64,000 nucleotides of DNA from Ectobius pallidus. Its lineage: Eukaryota; Arthropoda; Insecta; Blattodea; Ectobiidae. Made by a program: the position numbers and the translations under genes. The stretch covers positions 14,376,530-14,440,529 of the forward strand of contig CAXKWD010000006.1 in assembly GCA_964059195.1 (NCBI GenBank). Direction: 5' to 3'. A model generated the notes under the pieces. It had not been told where the DNA came from. It worked only from the letters and a program-made list of their open reading frames with translations, and did no database searches. Positions 11,862 through 23,590 of the stretch are shown piece by piece; the first letter of the stretch is position 1; every line of letters begins with the position of its first letter.

Positions 11862-12734
11862 GTAGGTTAGGTTAGTATTTCCTATACAGCCATTTCGTAA
11901 TTATGGGTGGGGCATTCTAGCAAATTATAAAAACTATTTTTGTTTATTACATATCATAAATAATAAACTAGAATTGGTCCTTAACATTCTGTAAAATTTG
12001 CAATGCCTTCTCCTCCACACTATATGCAAAACATTATTTAAAATTTATTTTAAATTTGTTTTTCAAAATCTATTACGGGTGGGACATAATTTGGACACGG
12101 ATTTTAATGATGCAAAACAAAAGTTCATTTGCTGTTCTGCTATTACTGTTAGAGACTTAATGTTCTTAATGAAGATATGAGGAATTAAATACAAATTATA
12201 AACTGTTTCCAGGTTGTCAGAACATTTATTTGACTCATCAATAATAATTTAACAAAACTATCACCATTACGGGTGGGGCAAAAAGTAACTTGTTTGTTAT
12301 TTTACATAGTAATGAACCACACATATTTTTTGAAGTTAATCTTATACCAAATTGTACCTTAAGATGTATCTTTTCTCAAATGATAGTGGACATAGCTGAT
12401 TACTCTTGGCTACTTGGTATTAAAGAGAGTTAAAATCATGCTAAAAATGGCCAAAAAAAAGAATAAAATTAACTCAACGCAATAAATAAGTAAATCGACA
12501 GATTTTACACATGAAACCACTTAAATACACCTTAATCCTTAGTCCTTAATATTAAGTGAATTTGAGGTTTTAAACTTATATTCGACTGCCCAATTACAAT
12601 AATTTTATACCTCCTCTGTTTGAGGGAAAAATTCCCATATTTTATGAAATGACTGTATGCCAGTCACATAAATTATACCCCTCCCACTGCTACCATTGCG
12701 AATGTCAATCAGTTTCTTTTACTTAAATAAAGAC
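11862..12734 (+). repeat. Repeat Y, copy split by an insertion
   Basis: The left part (11862-11886) and right part (12656-12734) are together nearly identical to 11410-11509. The interruption is the element at 11887-12655. Confidence 0.75.
11887..12655. mobile_element. DNA transposon MITE inserted in repeat Y
   Basis: Left end CAGCCATTTCGTAA, right end inverse CAGTCATTTCATAA, 12 of 14 matching. TATA precedes and TATG follows, while the unoccupied copy has a single TATA, so the insertion duplicated TA or TATA. This fits a Tc1/mariner-type or similar element. The interior has repeated GGGTGGG(A/G)CA motifs and no transposase. Confidence 0.75.
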
Positions 12735-13162
12735 GTATTGTTTTTAAAATTATAGGATGTAATTTCCTTTTAAAAGAATGGATTTTCTCCTTCAGACAAC
12801 GCATGTCATTTTTCTGAGTTCTTACTGCCGTTGAATTATTTAGGCTTTAAACATATGAATTTAACATACTTATCGAGTTTTTGTATAGAATGACGCAATT
12901 GCTTCATCGTTTAGTTTCGTAATGATTTATGTAATAATTAAAGCTTACTTCTTGGAAATAATGTTCATTGTTTTTGCTGTTCAGAGTGACTTGGCTTTTT
13001 TATTCTCTCATTTTGTTTTGTGGTGTGTTAGCCACTTTTATATTGTGACGGTATTTATACATGAAAAATTGATGTTTTGCATATTTTCAGGAACAAGAGT
13101 GGTTTCTAGTCACATAGATAAAATGTGTATAGATCTTGTAGACATATTTTAAATGGCTATAA
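12735..13162. other. Unassigned stretch
   Basis: No element ends are recognised. A 76-codon open frame has no familiar motifs. Confidence 0.45.
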
Positions 13163-14461
13163 CAAGGGCTCAGATTTTGATGATATGTCATCTTTTAACT
13201 GGAACATCATGGACGTTGACCACGTTGACCACTAGTGCGCAAGCGCCTCGTTTTTTCAAACTTTTTCCTCGATCCGTATGCATAGCTTACGGCACTTTTA
13301 TCGTAATATATATATAAAAGGCTTTGTCCTGACTGACTGACTGACTGACTGACTGAATGAATGATTGACTGACTGACTGACTGACTGACTGACTGACAGG
13401 AATCAACGTAGAGCCTAAACTATAACAGGTAGAGCCTTGGAATTTTGACAGTACCTTCGTTTCATAATGTAGGTGCTCACTAAGAAAGGATTTTGAAAAA
13501 TTCTGATTTTAATTGCCAAAAATTAAATGTTTTTGAAAATACTTAACCCCTTTTTACACAGGATTATCAAAACAAATTCACAGAACATATTGTTGCCAGT
13601 GGTGTCAGGTGGGCTTGGATAACATGAAATGGATGTTTGACAAATTAGAGAAGGTATCATTATAATTCATATTATCTATATTAATAAAAGGAATTGTCCT
13701 CGATATCCAGCGAAATCTACTGAACGCAGAGATCTGAAATTTTAAACATAGGTGGGCTGAAGGGTCGGAAAATGCTCTTCGAAGCCGGAATTTTAATTTT
13801 AGTTTTCGTTCGTGAGTTATGAGTGAAAAACGGGCAAAAAACGTGCATTTTTTGCGTTTTCAGAACATAAGTTTTCAGTTATACATTTCAATGTCAAATC
13901 AGTTACAGTTGGCTTTGGCTATTTTTGTCATACCTTAAAAATAAAACTTTCGCGATCGCTTGAATGCTGTAAGCCCTAAATATGGTCAAACGTTGTTTTA
14001 TTTGGACGAATCTCACTATACAGAGGTTTTCTGGGCCAAGAAACTCGAATCTGAGGTCGCTTTTACCAGACGATGCTATCTAATCGTGGTATGTAGTCCA
14101 CGTGATTTAGGTGTTAATAAATATAATGATTTTACTATTATGCTCTTAATTTTTAATTTTTGAAATAATTATCGCGGGCGAAGCCGCGGGCACATGCTAG
14201 TAGGCCTATACTATAATTTGGATACAGAAAGACGGTGTTTGCTGTTTGCATTTAACCGTATGTACCAATTAAGTAATTACAAGACTTTAATTGGATCAAC
14301 AAGATAAATGTAGAATAAACACATGTATGATGAATAAACTATTATTTTCATAAAAATTTTTGGGTCTTTATTCTCAGTTTTTAGATCATTTTCTTGTATT
14401 TTTGTAGTCATTTTATAGCTCATTTTAAAAGTATTTTAGCTCATCAAAACCCGGGCCCTCG
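13163..14461 (+). mobile_element. hAT-type MITE, family F, split by Helitron
   Basis: Starts CAAGGGCTCAGATTTTGATG, ends (inverse) CGAGGGCCCGGGTTTTGATG. Family F copies share ATGTCATCTTTTAACTGG and ATCATGGACGTTG after the start. Its middle is replaced by Helitron sequence 13303-14200. No matching 8-bp duplication is seen here, unlike other copies at 14786 and 19721. Confidence 0.7.
13303..14200 (+). mobile_element. Compound Helitron (H2 left part followed by H1)
   Basis: 13303-13675 is H2-type left sequence with a long GACTGACT array. At 13677 a second Helitron start, TCTATATTAATAAAAGG, begins an H1 body that ends with CGCGG-GCGAAG-CCGCG, then GGCACATG and CTAG (14197-14200). Only one right terminus is present, so either an H1 copy inserted into or replaced the right part of an H2 copy. 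A 67-codon frame (13960-14163) is part of the H1 body and recurs in other copies without recognisable function. Confidence 0.7.
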
Positions 14462-14785
14462 TGATTATAATAAATTTAACTGATTAAGGCTTTCACATTA
14501 CACTCTATAAACTATACTTATGATATCCCCTGGAATATCCCTGAACTCCTCTCAAGCCGATCAGAAATGATTGAAATTACATGTGGTGTGCCACAAGGAT
14601 CCATGCCCTCAGTGTTCTTGATAAGTGTATAATTTAGCCACTTCAAACGTATTTTAGTGGTTTAGAAGTCAAAACTCCACGCAGATTGACCAGCCAGGGA
14701 CTTGAAATCGCTTCCTCCCGAATGCATTTCTGCGACGCTGTTCGCTCGGCCACCTACTTTGGTTTAATATATGTTCTTTCATCAT
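14462..14785. other. Unassigned stretch with a tRNA-like scrap
   Basis: About 14690-14757, read on the minus strand, has GGTGGCCGAGCGAACAGCG, resembling a tRNA A box of the Leu/Ser type, and a degraded B-box-like GATTTCAAGTCCC. It probably is a SINE head remnant. Confidence 0.4.
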
Positions 14786-15542
14786 CAGGGCCCGGATTCT
14801 AATGACGTGTCATCTTTTTATTGATGCTGCATAGACATTGCCGACTTGTAGATAAATCCTAATCATGGCCTCTAGATTATAGAAATAGATTTGTATTATG
14901 TCATTTTTTGTCATTTTATGCAATTTTGTACTTTTAGGTCATTTATTTCAATTTTAGGTCATTATTTAGTCATTTTCGTGTCATTTGCTTCCTTATTTAG
15001 TCATTTTCATGTATTTACATTGAGTGTATTAACTTTTTCGGCGCTAGCGGTGCTGTCTTTGAGGTGTTGTTTGTTTAATACAAGAAGGAAAATTTTGGGG
15101 TTAAGTGTTATCATGTCTCAGTCGGAAATGAGAATCAAAGAAACACCAAAATTTTGTATTATATTACTATTGTTATTAGATTGACTTGGGACCAGAGTCT
15201 GCCATCTGCTTGAATTTGAGAGTGCAAAATACTCTTTACCTTCAATAAACAATATAATCTGGCAGACCACAAAAGGAAATGCCGAATTTTGACTCGCCAT
15301 TGCCTCAGTGCCAGTATAAATTTCCGTGTGAAAAGAACATTCACAACATTTCAGTTATTTACAGTTTTTACAATTATGTACAAACTAATCTATAACTTTG
15401 TGTGTACAATAAAATTTTTTTATAAATAAAATATCAGTTTTTAGGTCATTTTTTATAATTATTAAGTCATTTTATTTAAAATTTAGGGTCATGTTATAGG
15501 TCATTTTTCAAACAATTTTAGGTCATCAGAATCCAGGCCCTG
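14786..15542 (+). mobile_element. hAT-type MITE, family F, complete
   Basis: Ends are CAGGGCCCGGATTCTAATGA and, in inverse, CAGGGCCTGGATTCTGATGA. Flanks TTCATCAT (14778-14785) and GTCATCAT (15543-15550) are a 7/8 target duplication. CAGGG ends with 8-bp duplications are the hAT signature. The interior is rich in TAGGTCATTTT-like words. Two overlapping minus-strand frames of about 60 codons (15118-15344) are unrecognised. Confidence 0.8.
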
Positions 15543-15592
15543 GTCATCATAAATACAATTCATGCATTTGAACTTGTAATAGTTATACATAA

Positions 15593-16538
15593 CAAGGGCC
15601 CGGATTCTTAGGTGTCAAACTATTTTGCTCCTTGCTTGCTAACTGTGATATTTTAGCATAATTGAAGAGTGTAACCCAAATAGCTGCTAAATGCCAATTT
15701 TGTAAAAAATTAGTTTTTGCATCGAAACCCATCTATATGCCATTGCCAATGGACCCTAGACACAGCAAAGTGCCACAGTATTTAGTTTAGTTCAAACATT
15801 GATCACAAGATGGAAGCTCTGCTATGCCCCTCATGCATTTAGGAATACATTTTTTTCTGTAACTCCTAAACAAATTTTTGGCACTTAGCAGGTATTTGGG
15901 TTACACTCTTCAATTATCCGTTTCATATCCATGGCAGTCACATAGTCCAAACTTATAAAACCTAAAATTGGCTAAATAAGACGTTAGAACTAAAAATAGC
16001 TAAAATGGCTTTTCATGTAAAATAGTATAAAATAACAATAATTATAATAAACTAATTATTATTGTTCTATTAAAATATCCTTTTATATACCTGGCTGTGT
16101 TTTGCATCTTGCTCCTTGTTGTCAGTATATTATTTTGTAAGTTTAAATATGTATTCTGTTTTGTAATTTTCTAATCATCGGTTTCTGAAGAAGCAAATTA
16201 AAGACAATCTTAAGATGCTTACACTTGCAGTGTTTACACCAGCAGTACGCCAAAAGCAAAGCATTCTGAAACTTGATTGATTAATTGAAAAGCGTTGTTG
16301 TTGAGTTTGTGGTGGAATATAACAGCTAAGCAAAAAATATTCCTAAAATTTTGTGGTTCAGAGCCATGGAAATTTAAGTAAAATTAAAATGATTAAAACT
16401 ATTTTTTCAATGTGTTTATCGTACTTAGTAAGTGAAACTAAAAAATCGTCCGAAAATGGTAAAAAACTAAAATATAACTATTTTAGTATGTTTAAAAAAC
16501 TAAAAGACGGTTTATAAAAACCTAAAAATCCAACCCCT
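15593..16538 (+). mobile_element. hAT-like element with inner MITE
   Basis: Starts AGGGCCCGGATTCTTAGG near 15595 and ends in inverse AGGGGTTGGATTTTTAGG. Flanking 8-mers ATACATAA and ATACAATT agree at only 5 positions. The interior has many CTAAAA words and contains the MITE at 15658-15917. It abuts the LINE fragment starting at 16540. Confidence 0.5.
15658..15917. mobile_element. 260-bp MITE with about 45-bp inverted repeats
   Basis: ATAATTGAAGAGTGTAACCC at the left is exactly inverted at the right, and similarity continues through CAAATA-CTGCTAA-TGCCAA. It lies inside 15593-16538 and has no coding capacity. Confidence 0.75.
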
Positions 16539-16539
16539 A

Positions 16540-17148
16540 TACAATTCCTCCTTACTTGGGGCCTATCATTTTCACTACCTATGAGATTATCATGATCTCG
16601 GAACAAGATTCCATCAGAACACTACCTTATCTATTCCCCCTCACAATACTGTATTTTATTCTTCATCCTTCACTGTCGGGACAGCTCGTCTGTGGAATTC
16701 CTTACCTGAGAATATAAAAGACTGCCGAACACTCAGAACGTTCAAGAAGAAGTTAGTTGACCACTTGACTACCAACCATTAACATTTATATTATATACTA
16801 CTTTCATGTTTAAATTGTTGCTTTTGTATTAGTTTCATTTATTTTTATTTTACTTTTCTTCTTTTTCTACCTATTATTATTGTTATCATTTTCTCTCTCT
16901 AATTTGTTCCACTTAGAATGTTGAATTTCAATTATTAGGCTACAGTTAAATATAGTTTTAATTATAGTTTTCACTAACATAATCTACATCTATATAATAT
17001 AATCATGTTTCTCTTTTTTATTATTATATTTATTCTTAATTATATTATTTGGTAAGGCTTGAATGTATCCACCTCTGGTTAGTGAAAGAGAAGGCTTTAA
17101 GGCCTTAAATACACCAGAGGGAAATATAAATAAATAAATAAATAAATA
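16540..17148 (+). pseudogene. LINE 3' end (reverse-transcriptase C-terminal scrap)
   Basis: Codons 16684-16782 read ARLWNSLPENIKDCR then TFKKKLVDHL before a stop, a C-terminal signature (RLWNSLP...FKK.L) common in insect CR1- and Jockey-type LINEs. A non-coding 3' UTR follows and ends in an (AAAT)n tail at 17130-17148. It is 5' truncated, with nothing of the catalytic domain left. The exact clade is uncertain. Confidence 0.65.
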
Positions 17149-17314
17149 GCCATCCGTGGCACTGCCGCTGGACATCGCACCTATTTAAAATTAAGTGTTA
17201 AAACTTATGTAGTTGTATTTTTGTTTGTTGCAGGTAAGTTGGAGAAATAATAAGCCTAATGGACATCACATCATAACAGCAGACCACATCGCTGCAAGGT
17301 CTGTAGTATATTAA

Positions 17315-18049
17315 GGAATTTTTTCTTACGGGGAAACAGTGAAATTCATAGGTGAGAAATAGGCGAATTTCATTATTTTTTCCCTCAGCAATGAATTACT
17401 CTACAGTCATTCAATCTGACATACTCTTTGTTGACTACTTCTACAAATGCATACTATTTTCAAAATTAATTAAACTGTTACAGTTACGGGTAATTATCGT
17501 TTCAAAGTGGCAGCCATGTTTCATGCACTGAAATGCCGTTTCCTTGATAACTTCCACAAATATCAATATTTCTGAGTGATTATTTTTCTGTGTATTTGTT
17601 AATATCATATGAACAACACTGTCTACAGTAGTTGATTTAACATTAATAGTTTGTTTTTAAACTATATTTTTTAATGAAAAAGAAAATTTAAATAAATGAT
17701 TTTTAAAAAATGCTTATAATATACTGTAGATATTATAAGATTGTAGAAGATGTTGTTCATATGATGCTTGCATATAGATATAAAAAAGAATCACACAACA
17801 TATTGCCATTTGTCGAAATTATCGCGGAAACGGGGATTTAATGCACGAGACGTGGCTGCCATTTTGTAACGATAATTACCCATAACTGTAACTGTTTGAT
17901 TAATTTTGAAATCTATTTGCAATTGTAGAAGTAGTCAATAAAGAGTATGTCAGATTGCAAGATTGTAGAGCAATTCATTACTGAGGAAAATAATAATGAA
18001 ATTTACCAATTTCTCACCTATGAATTTCACCGAAAGCTGTATATCCCCC
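17315..18049. repeat. TTAA-flanked fold-back element, complete
   Basis: Two arms of roughly 320 bp are inverted copies: for example GTGAAATTCATAGGTGAGAA at 17340 and its inverse near 18030, and TACAGTTACGGGTAATTATC at 17480 with its inverse near 17880. TTAA flanks both ends (17311-17314 and 18050-18053), as for piggyBac-type insertion. There is no coding capacity. Relatives are at 8581, 32420 and 40355. Confidence 0.75.
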
Positions 18050-18053
18050 TTAA

Positions 18054-18348
18054 GATTTTTATGTGATTTTGTATTTGTTATCGAAGTGCTTAGTTTCGAA
18101 CTCCGTTATATTATTTTATCCGGTGTGATCCATTTCTGTACATTAGGCTAATTTTCTCTAATATAAAATAATTCATTCCGACCTTCTTTGCTGCTTTATA
18201 GCAAAGAGATTTTCTTGTACATAACTCAAGTGGATAATTAACAATATTGCATCAGCATACATGATCAGTATGATTAATAAAATTAAGTTATTTCTACGGA
18301 AACAGAGTGGAGATAGAGGACCTTGGCTTATCCGATACTGCCTATATA
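18054..18348. other. Unassigned stretch
   Basis: No feature is recognised. Confidence 0.4.
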
Positions 18349-18356
18349 AACCTGGT

Positions 18357-18991
18357 TAGGGCAAGGCATTTAATAACCTAAAGATAGTGAAAAAATTACA
18401 CACAAAAATAATGACCAATAAATTGAATATCATTACTTATAATTAGTTTTCTTAAGTAATGAATTTCTAAATTAATTCTAGTGCAATCCTTACATTACAG
18501 TGGATTACATATTTAAATCTACATACTTAAAACATACTTATTTTGTTACTAAAATGCAAGTAAATTTATACTACTTGGACACCCTTAGCCAAAAATAAAT
18601 TATTTCTGAACGGGCATGCCCATCAAATTGCCCCTAGCAAATATGTGCCACTTTAAAAGAACCAAAAATTTCTTTATCGCTACAAGACAAACTGCTACGG
18701 TGTTTACAGTAAACCTGAATTAAAATGAACTATGAAAACTTGGCGGAGATTCTAAAATAAAAATTATTGTATGTTGTCTGAAATTAACGCTCCTCTCTAC
18801 CTCCACTGAAATATGGCCTAAAAATTCCGAAAATGACCTAAAAATTGCCGAAAAATGTAAAATAAAGCAAAAAATGCAAAAACAAATTGCCCTTATTTAA
18901 TCTATTATTTCACGATACACATGTATATTTATTCGACCTATGTTTTAACCTTCAAATAAAAAGATGCAAAATCATCAAATGCCTTACCCTA
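18357..18991 (+). mobile_element. hAT-type MITE with perfect 8-bp duplication
   Basis: Ends TAGGGCAAGGCATTTAAT and, in inverse, TAGGGTAAGGCATTTGAT. AACCTGGT is present on both sides (18349-18356 and 18992-18999). The interior is rich in GACCTAAAAAT-like words. A relative lies at 31797-32391. Confidence 0.85.
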
Positions 18992-18999
18992 AACCTGGT

Positions 19000-19712
19000 C
19001 TATATGGAAGAGAATATGATTTTTTGTTTGTTTGAGAGGATCGTAATAATTCTTTGGCATTAGATCAATATATTTCTTAGACTTCAGTACGAACAAATGC
19101 CTCTCAAAAGCCTTGCAATATTATCTGTACTATTTCCTTAGGTAAGTGCTAAATGCCGTTGTCGTTCAATGGCTTGCTTCGTCATTTACACAGTTTTAAA
19201 TTGCAGAAATATGGTAATCAGAACGATATATCCCGAGCAATTCTTTTTTTCATCAATTCAATTGGAGTTTTAATCTCGATGGAACCCTCTCAATTTGGTA
19301 TAACCGATCCCTCAGTTTTCGTTTTTCTCCCTCTCTTCAAAAAATCTGCCTATAAACTATTTCACATTCCGTGAATAAATACAGGATCAAAAACCAATCA
19401 TAAATCATATTAGGGTAAATGAGTCATCTACATTCAGAATTCTCGGAAAGCAGCTGTTGAATTATCACTGCGAAGACCAGAATTCATTGGGAAACCAATA
19501 AATACAAATCAAGTATTCATTTGCATTTCGCGTTCCCGAACATTCGAAAACATTTCATAACTATTAGAATGTTATTGAATCACAGTAGTAAAAAGAGTGC
19601 CTAAGGAGAAATGGAATACTTATACGTACGACAGCTAAGATTCTGGTATTGAAAACTCGCCTGATACGTGAAACATCTTGTGCTGGCTGCCTCAATATAG
19701 CACACTTCGTAT
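19000..19712. other. Unassigned stretch
   Basis: No gene or element ends are recognised. A 73-codon frame at 19153-19374 has no known motif. Confidence 0.45.
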
Positions 19713-20017
19713 GTTATTTGCAAGGCCCAGATGTTGATGACATGTCATCTTTTAATTGGTACTTCATGGACGTTGCCCACTACAGTGGCTTTCAAATGAG
19801 AAGTCTTTTCCTTCACCGCCAATCACGTGTATGGGCTAAAAGACTGCCGCTAGCAATGAGAGTCTTCCCTCCGTCTCGCCGTCTCTGATTGGACCGCATA
19901 TCTATGCAGTTGAAGGACATAGGACTTGTCATCTGCAAAGCACCTTAGTGCACTAGTGATCATGACACCCAGGTTATAAAAATGGTGATTTTTAAGGTAA
20001 CTTATTGATCATTTAAA

Positions 20018-20041
20018 ATATATATATATATATATATATAT
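20018..20041. repeat. TA microsatellite
   Basis: A pure TA dinucleotide run inside the left half of the family F element. Confidence 0.9.
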
Positions 20042-20376
20042 TTAGGTCATTTTTAAAACTTAAATGTCATTATTTGGTAATTTCTTGGTAATTTTATGGT
20101 CTTTTCCCCCATTTCATGTTTTTAGACAATTTTAAAACATTTAACGTCATTATTTTCTCATTTTGTGTTGTTTCTTGCATTGAATGAACTTTAATGAATT
20201 TACTTACAATGAATATTATCGGAACTCTAAACAAGCGTTAATAAATTAATCTTCTTCCAATTTTAATTTGGATACAAACAAACGGTGTTTGCTGTTTACA
20301 TTTAACCGTATGTAGGCTAATTCATAAATTACAAGCCTTTTTGGATTAACAACGTAAATGTAGAATACTCGTAGAT

Positions 20377-20404
20377 GGGTGATTCTGAAATTTCGTGGCA
20401 AATC
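20377..20404 (+). repeat. Left terminal inverted repeat
   Basis: GGGTGATTCTGAAATT is perfect against the right end; the next 12 bases match at 8 or 9 positions. Likely transposase cleavage end. AGAT precedes it. Confidence 0.92.
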
Positions 20405-20554
20405 ATGTCCCTGGCAATTTAAGAAAAAAGTAATTTAAGTATGAGTCAGCTAAATATAATATACTCATTAAGAAGTATCATTTTGCTTTATTCCAACTGA
20501 ATTTGAGGAAATGTATATGATTAAACATTTTTAAAAAATGTTTAATGTGCTGGA

Positions 20555-21170
20555 TGTCCACCTCCATGGAATGTCCCCACTTGCATTTTAACATAATATT
20601 GTACCTGTTGCTTCTAATATAGAAGTGGAAAAACTTAATAAAATAAGTAAAGTTAATCAAGGGAACTTCTTTTATTCTTTATTTGCAAAATGGATTGAAA
20701 AATAATAAAATATATTTTGTTATGGACTCAGAAAGTTCTGTCCCGAGATGTATGGTCACCTACATGGACTAGTTTAAAAATTCCATAAAAATCCACTAGG
20801 AGGCAGCAGAATCAAGAACACATACATGAGGAGAAGTTGTTGGTAGCCATTTTGATTACTGGTTGTTTGCTGTAAGAGGTAAGCTATCAATTCTTCTAGT
20901 TGTAAGACATATAATTGTAAAAATTGCTGGGTACTTTTATTGAATGTCACTTCCATGGCCTCTTTATATCAGTCAGATTTCAAAATAACATATAATTATG
21001 TATATGCACAGTTCTTAATCGTGTATATTTATCCCAAATCCAAGCAGCATGGCAATGCTATTTGTAGGTAAGGATTCTTTTAAGTCACACCTCAGATATG
21101 TCACCTCCATGGATGTCACCTCCGTGCCAATATTGCAGCATGGTGGTGACAGTAATCCATGGAAGTGACA
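20555..21170 (+). promoter_or_regulatory. Left subterminal motif cluster
   Basis: Variants of TGTCACCTCCATGG occur at 20555-20570, 20754-20768, 20945-20958, 21099-21112 and 21114-21127, and in inverted orientation at 21138-21151 and 21157-21170. Two more lie near the right end (24446-24480). Repeated subterminal motifs in CACTA, Ac and P-like elements bind transposase; a similar role is inferred here. The last four sit within 190 bp of the start codon, so they could also affect transcription. Confidence 0.75.
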
Positions 21171-21289
21171 CCTATTGATATATAAACCAACATAAACCAT
21201 ATTTTTATATTTTTCTTATCATCTTAATATTATTAATCTATAAGGCTACTTAATCTACAATAGATTTTTATTTTATTTTCATAGTTGCA

Positions 21290-23590
21290 ATGGCACGAGT
21301 GAAAATTAAAAAAGACACAGCTGTTGACAAAACAAGAAAAATTAAGAGGGAATCGGAACAAAGAAGGCGTGACAGGATTAAAGAAAACCCTGAACTGTAT
21401 GAAGAAATGAAGAGAAAGGAAAGAGATAGATACTACAGGAGAAAACAAGAAGGAAAAATAAAAATTGTTTCTGACTTGACTGATAGAGAGAAGCGTGCTC
21501 AAAGAAAGAACTGGGTTCAAAAGAAAAGAAAAAGTCGAGAGAAGATGAAAAATCAGAGAAAATTGCAGGAACATCTCTTGAATGCCACACCTCCAGAAAG
21601 TGGTGATAATGATTCAGAAATAATTGGCATTCAGAATAATATAGCTATGATAGGAAGAGCAGGAAGCAGTCGGAAGAATATTGGACGCAAGGCTGTAAAT
21701 AGAAATAAAACAAAGGCATACAAAAGAATAAAATTGCTTGAAAAGGTACTTCATAAAGAGCGACAAGAAAAGTTACATTTCAAAAAAGGAAGGGATAAAT
21801 ATAAAAAAAGACTTCAGCGTTTCATAAATGCAAATAAGAATTTAAACAGTCCAAAACATAAGATACATGCAATGTTGAAAGGGGAAAAAGTTTCACCTAA
21901 AGTTAGGAAATTCCTTGAATTTGGCTCAGCATTGACAACTCAGATTGAGGAAAATTTTGAAAAGAATTTCAAATCTAGAAAATCGAAAAGAGCATTTGGA
22001 TTAGTTCTTTCTGGAAAAATAATAAAGAAATATAAGTGCATGCATAAGGTTCAAATTAAGTCATATTGGAAGAGACTATGTCAAAATGAATCTGAGAATG
22101 GCATTTTCGATGCTATTAAAAGATCTACCAAATATATGACACGAAATGAAATGAAAGTGAAAGCTGATGTTGTAAGATTTTTGGAGCAAGATGATAATAG
22201 TAGAGTTGAACCTGGTGTAAAAGATTTTAAGTCAAAAAACGGAGTAAAGAAGCAAAAGAGAACACTCAATGCAAGTCTAAAGAGTTTACACAAAAAAATT
22301 GAAGTAGAGTTCGGTTACAATGTTCCTTATTCTACTTTCTGTGCATCCAGACCATTTTGGGTCTGTTTTTCTGATTACAAAAAGAGAAATACCTGTGTTT
22401 GTGAGAAGCATGATAACTTTGATTTGATATTCACAAAGTTAAAACAGCTCAGGATTATCCAGTACCAAGATTCAGATCAGATGATTAAGTCACTTTGCTG
22501 TGAAAATGTTGTAAAGACCAAAGAAGAATGCTTGGGAAGAAAATGTGAAAAATGCCTGGAAAAAGTTATCATAATTCAAGAATTCGAAGATAAGGTAACA
22601 AATGTAGACCAGTGGGTAAGGAAAAAAATAAGTCTTATTATCAGAGGAAATAAAAAGCAAATGGTTAAGGTTGTCAAAGAGAACAAACAAATGTCAACTA
22701 AAGATCTAGTAGGTAAGCTGATTGAGAATATTCCTAAATTTATGCAACACGTATATAATATTGTCCATCAATATAAAGCATTGCGTGACATCAAGAAACA
22801 GCTTACAAAAAATGAAATTCTACTACATGTAGATTTCAGCCAAAATTATGACTGCAAATATTCTAGGGAAATACAAAGTGTACACTTTGGAGGATCACAC
22901 GAACAAGTGACTCTTCATACTGGTGTTGTATACTATAGAGACTCTTCTGAGGATATCAGGGTCTTATCATTCTGTTCTTTGTCAGAGTCTTTACGTCATG
23001 ATCCAAGTGCAATTTGTGCGCATCTTAAAAAGATACTAACACATGTCCAGACTGTTGTCACAGAAGCACATACTATCCACTTTTTAAGTGACAGTCCTTC
23101 AACTCAATATCGTAATAAGACAATGTTTCAATTCATGTTGACTTATCTTCGAAAGTTCTGTACGATGGCATTAACTTGGAACTATTCTGAAAGTGGCCAC
23201 GGAAAGGGGGCTCCTGATGGAATTGGAGGGACATTAAAGAGAACCGCAAACAGGTTAGTTGGTGAAGGGACAGACATACCAAACTTCAGAGAATTTGTGA
23301 AAGTTCTATCAAGGGAAGTTTCAAACGTAAAACTTTTTATAGTAACAAAAGAAGAAATAGAAGAAATTGATGCATTTATTCCACCCAATATTCTGCCATT
23401 CACTGGTACAATGCAAGTGCATCAAGCTGTCTGGAGCTGCGTTAAGGAAGACAGACTAGAGCTTCGCTGTTTGACTTGCAACGAATGTGCACCAGGTTCA
23501 AAATGTGCTCATTTCTACATTGGAGTATTTGAAATTGGCAAGAGTGCTAAGAGTTCTTCAAACAGTATCCTTTTGCATGTTTCAGTTTAA
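21290..23590 (+). CDS. Transposase of Sola2-like element (main frame, 766 codons)
   Basis: It probably catalyses excision and integration of the 4.3-kb element around it. Residues 1-180 are very basic, Lys/Arg-rich and partly helical, suiting DNA binding and nuclear entry. A Cys/His group (C369, C371, H374, C403, C404, C414, C419, C422) suggests a zinc-binding fold. The RNase H-like core is likely 505-645: LLHVDFSQNY (D515), HFLSDSPSTQYRN (D601), and SESGHGKGAPDGIGG with E634 or D643 as third acidic residue. Another Cys group is at 727-739. Similar proteins with the HGKG.PDG.GG motif are known to me as unnamed proteins in aphids, Hydra and corals. The start is the first ATG; TTTTCATAG just before it could be a splice acceptor. 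No stop or frameshift interrupts the frame. Its C-terminus may be extended by splicing to 23862-24280. Domain roles are inferred; no alignment was run. Confidence 0.85.
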   Translation: MARVKIKKDTAVDKTRKIKRESEQRRRDRIKENPELYEEMKRKERDRYYRRKQEGKIKIVSDLTDREKRAQRKNWVQKKRKSREKMKNQRKLQEHLLNATPPESGDNDSEIIGIQNNIAMIGRAGSSRKNIGRKAVNRNKTKAYKRIKLLEKVLHKERQEKLHFKKGRDKYKKRLQRFINANKNLNSPKHKIHAMLKGEKVSPKVRKFLEFGSALTTQIEENFEKNFKSRKSKRAFGLVLSGKIIKKYKCMHKVQIKSYWKRLCQNESENGIFDAIKRSTKYMTRNEMKVKADVVRFLEQDDNSRVEPGVKDFKSKNGVKKQKRTLNASLKSLHKKIEVEFGYNVPYSTFCASRPFWVCFSDYKKRNTCVCEKHDNFDLIFTKLKQLRIIQYQDSDQMIKSLCCENVVKTKEECLGRKCEKCLEKVIIIQEFEDKVTNVDQWVRKKISLIIRGNKKQMVKVVKENKQMSTKDLVGKLIENIPKFMQHVYNIVHQYKALRDIKKQLTKNEILLHVDFSQNYDCKYSREIQSVHFGGSHEQVTLHTGVVYYRDSSEDIRVLSFCSLSESLRHDPSAICAHLKKILTHVQTVVTEAHTIHFLSDSPSTQYRNKTMFQFMLTYLRKFCTMALTWNYSESGHGKGAPDGIGGTLKRTANRLVGEGTDIPNFREFVKVLSREVSNVKLFIVTKEEIEEIDAFIPPNILPFTGTMQVHQAVWSCVKEDRLELRCLTCNECAPGSKCAHFYIGVFEIGKSAKSSSNSILLHVSV

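Noticed and set aside
21233..21590. Minus-strand frames of 113 and 70 codons opposite the transposase
   Set aside because: They are antisense shadows of the Lys-rich N-terminus, giving Phe/Ser-rich peptides without motifs.
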